Below, in pieces: positions 58,401-64,000 of a DNA stretch of 64,000 nt. The stretch covers positions 3,348,001 through 3,412,000 of the forward strand of contig NC_077242.1 in assembly GCF_947179165.1 (NCBI RefSeq), read 5' to 3'. Each line of letters opens with the position of its first letter. Position 1 is the stretch's first letter. The translations under genes and the position numbers were made by a program. Under the pieces are notes generated by a model that saw nothing but the letters and a program-made list of their open reading frames with translations, did not search any database and had not been told where the DNA came from. This DNA is from Solanum dulcamara. Taxonomy: Eukaryota > Streptophyta > Magnoliopsida > Solanales > Solanaceae.

Positions 58401-59809
58401 AAGGCAGGGGTAGAGATACAGTGACGGCGGAAGGGCGGTCAGTTGAATAGGCAGCTTCAACTACCATCCTTCAACCATTGTAGTTCCATCTGTGGACACG
58501 GAACACCACAAAGCGGGCTACCCCTGTCCATTGCCTCAACCAGTACGAATATACAGGAGTTGGAGTATGGAGACAAAGCCTAGAGTCTAATGGTTTCAGG
58601 CAGAGTAGGGCTAAAACAGAGTACTGGAATACAAATTCAGTGTCTCATCACAGGAGGTGGATGGGGAAGTGAGGATTGATACACAAGCCATCCACAAGAG
58701 TAGAAGCTTCAAGTATCTTGGGTCTATAATGATAGACGAGCATGTCGCACATCGTATTGTAGCGAGGTGGATGAAATACAAGCTCGCATCCGGTGTACTA
58801 TATGATAAGAATGTGTCATCGAGACTTAAAGGTAAGTTCTATAGAGTGATTGCTAACCCACTATGTTGTGCGGATATAGTGTTGATCAGTCAAGAAATCG
58901 CACCTTCAGAAGATGCAAGTAGCAAAAATGAGGATGCTTAGATGGATGCCCAGTCAAGAAGATATATGGGGCAAGGTGAGAGTAGATACGGTGATGGACA
59001 AGATGCGGAAATCTATATTGAGATAATTTGAACACGTGAGTAGGAGAAACATAGTTGCCCCAATGAGGAGGTGTGAGAGGTCGACGGTGATAGGTTTGAA
59101 GAGATGTAGAGGTAGACCAAGTAAGAATTGGAGAGAGGTGATTACACATGACATGACACATCTTGAACTTACCGAGGCCATGACCCTGGAGATAAGAGAG
59201 CATGGAGGTCGAGGACTAGGCTAGACAGTTAATAGATAGTATAACGTTTAGTGGCAGAGTAAAGTTCTAGCTTGGAGTATCAATTTGTTCCCTTCCCGGT
59301 ATTATTAGTATTACGCTCTTTTACTTTGGTTATCTTTAATATTTATGTTGTCACTACTTTTCTTTCTTTAAATTTTCATCATAGCCTTTTACTCTAGCAT
59401 TTGTGGAGTATAGTCTCTCTACTCCACAAAAGTATAGGTAAGGTTTGTGTACACTTCACCTTCCCGAGACCGACTATATTGAGTATGTTAGTTGTTGATA
59501 CATCAGAGCAAAAGTAACACGTTTCTTTGTCACAACTAGTTTTCTCGAAAGTTCACCAAGTCCATCCAATGTTGACCTTTTGTCAATATAATATCATGAA
59601 CATCAACAATATAAATAGCAGACTGATTCTCAAAGGCAGGGCATATTATGCATACAACTGGCTTTGGCATATTATCAAACATCTAAAATACACAACAATT
59701 AGTTACTTTAGATTACCTTAGCGTTTCTGAAATAAGAAATGTCATCAGAATGGCGTGTTGGTAACACATCGAATGGCTTTAATAATAGCAACAATCGCCT
59801 CCTCGCCAT
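55490..59809 (-). CDS. NADK3: NADK3-type NAD(H) kinase
   Basis: Five exons, 59717-59809, 57242-57487, 57042-57122, 55942-56093 and 55490-55853, give 311 aa with all phases consistent. Exon 1 encodes [17 protein letters not shown], matching the N-terminus of Arabidopsis NADK3. Signature motifs are GGDGT (residues 83-87) with [26 protein letters not shown], and [19 protein letters not shown] in the last exon. The enzyme phosphorylates NADH (and NAD) using ATP, supplying NADPH, and in Arabidopsis is reported as peroxisomal. The C-terminus here (FLPSHLIS) lacks an obvious SKL/SRY-type peroxisomal signal, so location is open. An in-frame second acceptor 9 bp upstream (57496) could add LLQ. Intron 1 holds a LINE and a small duplication. 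Confidence 0.93.
58285..58415. repeat. Left member of a 130-bp direct duplication in NADK3 intron 1
   Basis: tttctttgtcacaactagtt, then tcaccaag, then atcaa(t)ata, caaaggcagggg matches 59522-59650 in the same orientation. In reverse both contain a protein-like stretch, here [14 protein letters not shown]. The source is not recognised. Confidence 0.6.
58545..59505 (+). pseudogene. RTE-type LINE, 5'-truncated, in NADK3 intron 1 (antisense to the gene)
   Basis: Reading frames carry [20 protein letters not shown] (near 58570), [20 protein letters not shown] (58657), [20 protein letters not shown] (58768), the [20 protein letters not shown] and [20 protein letters not shown] block (59036 onward), then a 3' UTR ending near 59498 in gttagttgttgat. 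This is the C-terminal part of an RTE reverse-transcriptase ORF with several stops. Confidence 0.85.
59522..59650. repeat. Right member of the 130-bp direct duplication in NADK3 intron 1
   Basis: It matches 58285-58415 with scattered differences. The reverse strand reads [14 protein letters not shown] in one frame and [17 protein letters not shown] in another. The LINE lies between the two members, but at about 130 bp they are far longer than a normal LINE target duplication. Confidence 0.6.
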
Positions 59810-60249
59810 TGTGAATTTTCTTTAACTTTCAGTAAAACAGCGACAGTGTCACGGAGAATTGTGATGCCTATTGTTTTCTATAAGAAACGGGTCGAACTTC
59901 TCGGATCCCACTCTGCTAATCCGGATTTAAATTAACGGGTCATTAACCTGTTTCAGAATTTTCCATGCTTCCAGAATTACCCCTGGCACTTCACGTCCAA
60001 AACAAATGAATTTTTGGGTTTTGGCACTTCTTCTATATTCGAAATTTGATTGAATTTTTCTAAGTCGTGTATAATTTTTGTTAAAAACTTAAAATTACCA
60101 TTCTCTTTAATGAGTTTTTCAATTATCTCTAGCTATCAAAAAAGATTGGGAAGAAATAAAAGCATAATATTGACATATTATCCAAAAATTTATTCATTTT
60201 GAAATGGAGGGAATACTTTCCAAATTAAATTAGTGTCTTGCAATTATAC

Positions 60250-60430
60250 TCCAATTTTTTTTTGGCTTTTCGATCGGTATTCGATATCTGCATTGGAGCT
60301 CGACTAATCCGATTTGGCTCTCCATTAGGGAGAAAGCACTTCCTACCAAGTATTTTTTTATATTCAGAACTCAAATTCGAGACTTTTAATTAAAGGAGGA
60401 GCAGAACCATCCACTGCACTAGTGGTTCTA
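60250..60430 (-). mobile_element. tRNA-derived SINE
   Basis: The plus strand reads ttggcttttcgatcggtatt, cgatatctgcattggagctc, then cactt-cctaccaagtattt, a B box in reverse (aactcaaattcgagac) and gcagaaccatccactgcact (A box in reverse). It is the same family as 10437-10747. No TSD is evident. Confidence 0.7.
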
Positions 60431-61377
60431 CCTCACTTTGCTTATTGCATCAAAATCATAAACTAATTTTTATAATGTAAAATCAAGTCAACTATATTCT
60501 ATGTAAAAGAACATAGACGATGTAAGTATGATTTCAAAAAAATACAAGTAAGCTTTCAATTTAACAACTCACTTTATATAACATGTAATTTGATATCTAA
60601 AAGATAAGTAAGATATAATTTCAACTCCTCCATTGACATAATATTCGTGTGGCATGATTTAGAAAAGATTTGATGTGTACATGGTGAAAGATAATTGATA
60701 TAGATTGGATTGGATAACTTTTTTTTTTTTTTGTGATATTTGGTGAATATTAAGTAAGGTGAGTTGTTAACATAATAATATTTACATGATAATTTTATAT
60801 GTGATGGCAGTTTACATGTTTTGGGGGGATTGAATTTAGTGTTTCTCAATGTCTTTTATTTTCGTAAAATATACCCACTGTTGAGTTTTTTTATTTTTTT
60901 GTTTTAAAGATTAAAGTTAAGATTTTTGTGTAATAAACTAAAAGCCGGATAACCATATGTAAAATGCGTATTATAGCAAATTAGATTTTTTTGTAGTGAA
61001 AGTTGAAGGGGTTCTAAAAAATCTTATTGGTGAGTTCCTTTTCCCATTAAAAATGAAAACGAAGAAAATGAAGTCGTTTTAAAAAAAATTATCTCGAGAT
61101 AAATTTATATCTTCAATCAAACAAAGAATAAATTTAATCCAAATATCCCACGTTATTCCATCGAACTAACAAAAATCTTATCCTACCTTTTTAGTGGAGT
61201 AAATTAATCCATAAATTATAATCTAAAAATATAATTTTGAGATAACTTAATATACGAACCAAATAACCGCTAAATTGGTTTTGTTAAAGAGTCTAATAGG
61301 ACTGAAGGCTAAGGGAAACATGATATGACAATTTAACAAGAAGGTAATTTCAAATCTTCATGTTCATCCAATAGAAT
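60431..61377. other. Intergenic, no gene seen
   Basis: AT-rich sequence. A 91-codon minus-strand frame near 60574-60849 is low-complexity without motifs. Confidence 0.6.
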
Positions 61378-62030
61378 TGTTGATTAAGTTTGTTAGTGTG
61401 AGCATTTTAACATTTTATTATATTGCAATTTTAGCAATTGTCCATTGATGATATTTAATGTTATCTTTATTATTCTTTCTTTAGTGCATAAAAATGTCTT
61501 TCATTATCATCTTTATTTAGTGCAAGACTAAATCATTCCATTATGTATTTTTAATCTAATTATCAATAATAAGTGGTGCACTAAATCATAATGGTGCACT
61601 AAATCATAATGGTACACTAAATGATGATAATGATGGCATTCTATTATTTTTTCATCTTTGTATGATTTTCTCTCCTATAAATAGAGAGGTCTTCTTTGTT
61701 TTGAAAGGAAGACAAGAGAAGAAAAAATTGAGAGAGTTAAATTTATATAAAAAAGAGAGTTCTTATTAGTTGAAGGGAGGTGTTCTTTGTGTAGAGCTTT
61801 AAACTCAACTCTTGTCCAGAGTTTGTTGAGTTACATTTTTGTGATAAGGCTGTTGTATCCTGGAGGGGACAAGTCAAGAGGACTACTGCTGGACCAGTGA
61901 AACGATTTACTGCAGTGGGCTTGAATCTCCTTAAAGAGAGCGAAATATTCGCGCCTCAGCCAAGAAGTGAAGTTAATTTCTTCATTTTATTTTTCAATTG
62001 TAATTTGTAATCTTATAATTTCACCAACAA
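61378..62030 (+). repeat. 5' LTR and leader of the terminal copia element
   Basis: It starts tgttgattaagtttgttagt. A TATA box (tataaata, 61676-61683) is placed as in an LTR promoter. Three 18-bp repeats (ggtgcactaaatcataat) lie at 61575, 61593 and 61611 upstream of it, in the U3 position. I could not fix the LTR 3' end or find a standard tRNA-Met primer site because the partner LTR is outside the window. Confidence 0.55.
61575..61628 (+). promoter_or_regulatory. Three 18-bp direct repeats in the copia U3
   Basis: ggtgcactaaatcataat occurs at 61575 and 61593, and a variant (ggtacactaaatgatgat) at 61611, about 50 bp upstream of the TATA box. Tandem boxes in U3 often act as enhancers in plant retrotransposons; here that is inference. 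Confidence 0.6.
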
Positions 62031-62047
62031 TTTTAAGGAGATTCAAT

Positions 62048-64000
62048 ATGGCTATAATTGAAAAATCCACGGATATCAAGATGGGAGATCTAAACAAGTC
62101 ATTTCGGTTCAATGGTAATCATTTCAAGAGATGGAAGGGTAAAGTACTTTTCTACTTAAGTCTTCTCAATGTTTCATATGTGTTAACTCAAAAAAATCCT
62201 AATAAAATTGACATCCTCTCCATTGATAATGATGAACTTATTTCTCATCAAGAGAAAGTAGAAAAGTACAATAATGATTCCTACAAGTGTCGGTATTATA
62301 TTCTTAATTGTCTATCTGATAATTTTTATGATTATTATGATAGAACTTACTCTAGTGCAAAGAAAATATGGAAAGCATTGCAGAGTAAATATGATACCGA
62401 AGAAGCTGGAGCGAAAAAATATGCTGCTAGTCGATTTTTTCGTTTCCAAATGATGAATGACAAATCAGTGATAGACCAAGCTCAAGATTTTATAATGATC
62501 GTTGGAGAGCTCAGGTCCGAGGAAGTCAAAATTGGAGACAACCTTATTGTTTGTGGCATAATAGACAAACTTCCACCTTCATGGAAGGAGTTTCAAAAAA
62601 CTATGCGCCACAAACAAAAGGAAACCTCTCCTGAGACTTTGATCATGAAAATACGCATGGAAGAGGAGGCAAGGGTCCAAGATGTACTTTTACAAAATGA
62701 AGAGAGCAACATCACAACGAAGGTAAATTTAGTTACTTCAAAATATGCTACTCCTGAATCTAACAAAAATACCTCTTTGAAGCCTAAGAAGAAAAAGTTC
62801 AAGAAAAATAATGGTAGACTTCCCAAGAAAAATAATGGTGAAAATAGCCAAGCACAAAATCAACAAGTTTATGATAAAGGACCGTGCTTTGTCTGTGGCA
62901 AGAGTGGGCATATTGCTCGATTTTGCAGATACCAAAAATGTGGTCCTATACCTCAAGCAAACGTTACCGAAGAACCTTTTGTGGCAATGATTACAGACAT
63001 AAACATGGTTGAGAATGTTGATGGATGGTGGACTGATTCTGGTACAAACCGTCGTGTCTGTTATGACAAAGATTGGTTTAAAAAATATACTCCTTTTGAA
63101 GAGCCCAAAACCATCATGCTCGGTGATTCTCATACTACTCAAGTGCTTGGAACGGGAGATGTCGAATTGTGTTTTACCTCTGGAAGGATATTAACTTTGA
63201 AAGATGTACTTTATACTCCTTCCATGAGAAAAAACTTGATGTCTAGTTTTCTTCTTAATAAAGCAGGCTTTAAACAAATTATTGAATCTGATCAATATGT
63301 AATTGTGAAAAAAAGTATTTTTTTGGGAAAGGGGTATGCTTGTGATGGGATGTTTAAACTGAATGTTGAAATGAATAAAATTTCTTCTTCTGTTTACATG
63401 CTTTCTTCTACTAATTTTTGGCATGCTCGTTTGTGTCATATTAATGATCGTTATGTTGGAATCATGAGTAATTTAGGATTAATCCCAGTGATTAAAAAGA
63501 ATTTTGAAAAGTGTGAAGCTTGTAGTAAAGCAAAAATCACTAAAAGGCCTCATTTTAAAGTTGAAAGAAAAACTGATTTATTAGAATTAGTTCACACTAA
63601 TATTTGTGAACTTGGAGGAATTTTAACTCGTGGAGGAAATAGATATTTTATCACTTTCATTGATGATTTTTCTAAGTTTACATATGTTTACTTAATGAAA
63701 AATAAAAGTGATGCTTTTGAAAATTTTAAAATTTTTCTCTATGAGGTTGAAAATCAGTTTGGAAAGAAAATAAAAAGAATTAGAAGTGATTGAGGCCGTG
63801 AATATGAGTCAAATGAGTTTAATTCTTTTGTTAGATCATTGGTAATAATTCATGAAACTACTCCTCCTTATTCTCCTTCATCTAATGGTGTAGCGGAAAG
63901 GAAAAATAAAACTTTGGTTGAATTGACTAATGCCATGCTTATTGAGTCAAATGCACCTTTGAATTTTTGGGGTGAAGCTATTTTGACTGCGTGTTATGTG
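62048..64000 (+). pseudogene. copia gag-pol, nearly intact, with one in-frame stop; continues past the window
   Basis: The start is placed at MAIIEKSTD (62048); the frame is open upstream to 61967 but those 27 residues look non-Gag. Domains in order: Gag ([17 protein letters not shown]), Lys/Asn-rich linker, zinc knuckle [14 protein letters not shown] (62884-62925), protease active site WTDSG (near 63030), GAG-pre-integrase with FWHARLCH and CEACSKAK (HHCC zinc site), and integrase core opening [24 protein letters not shown] at 63791-63793 interrupts RSD-GREYES, and the same frame continues with TPPYSPSSNGVAERKNKTLV. The stop fits a CGA to TGA change. Reverse transcriptase and RNase H would lie beyond the window. 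Confidence 0.88.

Noticed and set aside
58195..58467. 90-codon minus-strand frame as a possible NADK3 first exon
   Set aside because: Exon 59717-59809 encodes the expected NADK3 N-terminus ([12 protein letters not shown]) with a correct donor and phase, so this frame is intronic.
60985..60998. tttttttgtagtg as a CACTA terminus
   Set aside because: The 6-bp terminus alone is too short and no subterminal repeats or partner end were found.

Overview
This is a stretch of plant nuclear DNA, most likely from a Solanum species (tomato/potato group). The reasons are the AT-rich composition, genes split by GT-AG introns, and a dense set of repeats of Solanaceae type: RTE-type LINEs ending in (TTG)n, tRNA-derived SINEs, hAT-, Mutator- and Stowaway-like MITEs, and Ty1-copia elements. 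No database search was possible; all gene names rest on recognising the translated exons.

Layout. 1.5-11.1 kb: two tandem, same-strand bHLH transcription-factor genes (3 exons each), separated by a 136-bp tandem array with a three-unit higher-order pattern. 11.9-16.5 kb: two related solo-LTR-like elements in tandem. 17.5-21.2 kb (minus): plastid ribosomal protein L13 locus, with a last exon broken by a LINE tail, so probably a pseudogene. 23.0-27.3 kb (plus): VTE6, phytyl-phosphate kinase of tocopherol synthesis. 27.3-42.4 kb: no intact host gene; MITEs, local duplications and a decayed copia element (34.36-39.77 kb) inserted in a (TA)n microsatellite. 42.5-43.9 kb (plus): an intronless, membrane-anchored, non-RD receptor-like kinase. 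46.3-52.5 kb (minus): BBX22-type double B-box light-signalling factor. 55.5-59.8 kb (minus): NADK3-type NAD(H) kinase. 61.4 kb to the end: 5' part of a young copia element running out of the window.

The order RPL13 - VTE6 - (gap) - BBX22 - NADK3 mirrors Arabidopsis At1g78630 - At1g78620 - At1g78600 - At1g78590 as I remember those locus numbers. This is therefore a conserved microsynteny block, stretched by transposons, with a receptor-like kinase lying where Arabidopsis has At1g78610. The genes do not form a pathway.

I found no undescribed multi-gene system. The most unusual items are the higher-order tandem array beside the second bHLH gene, the broken L13 at an ancestral locus, bHLH proteins lacking the DNA-reading histidine, nested and very short LINE insertions with clean target duplications, and a 41-bp triple repeat with a perfect palindrome just downstream of BBX22.
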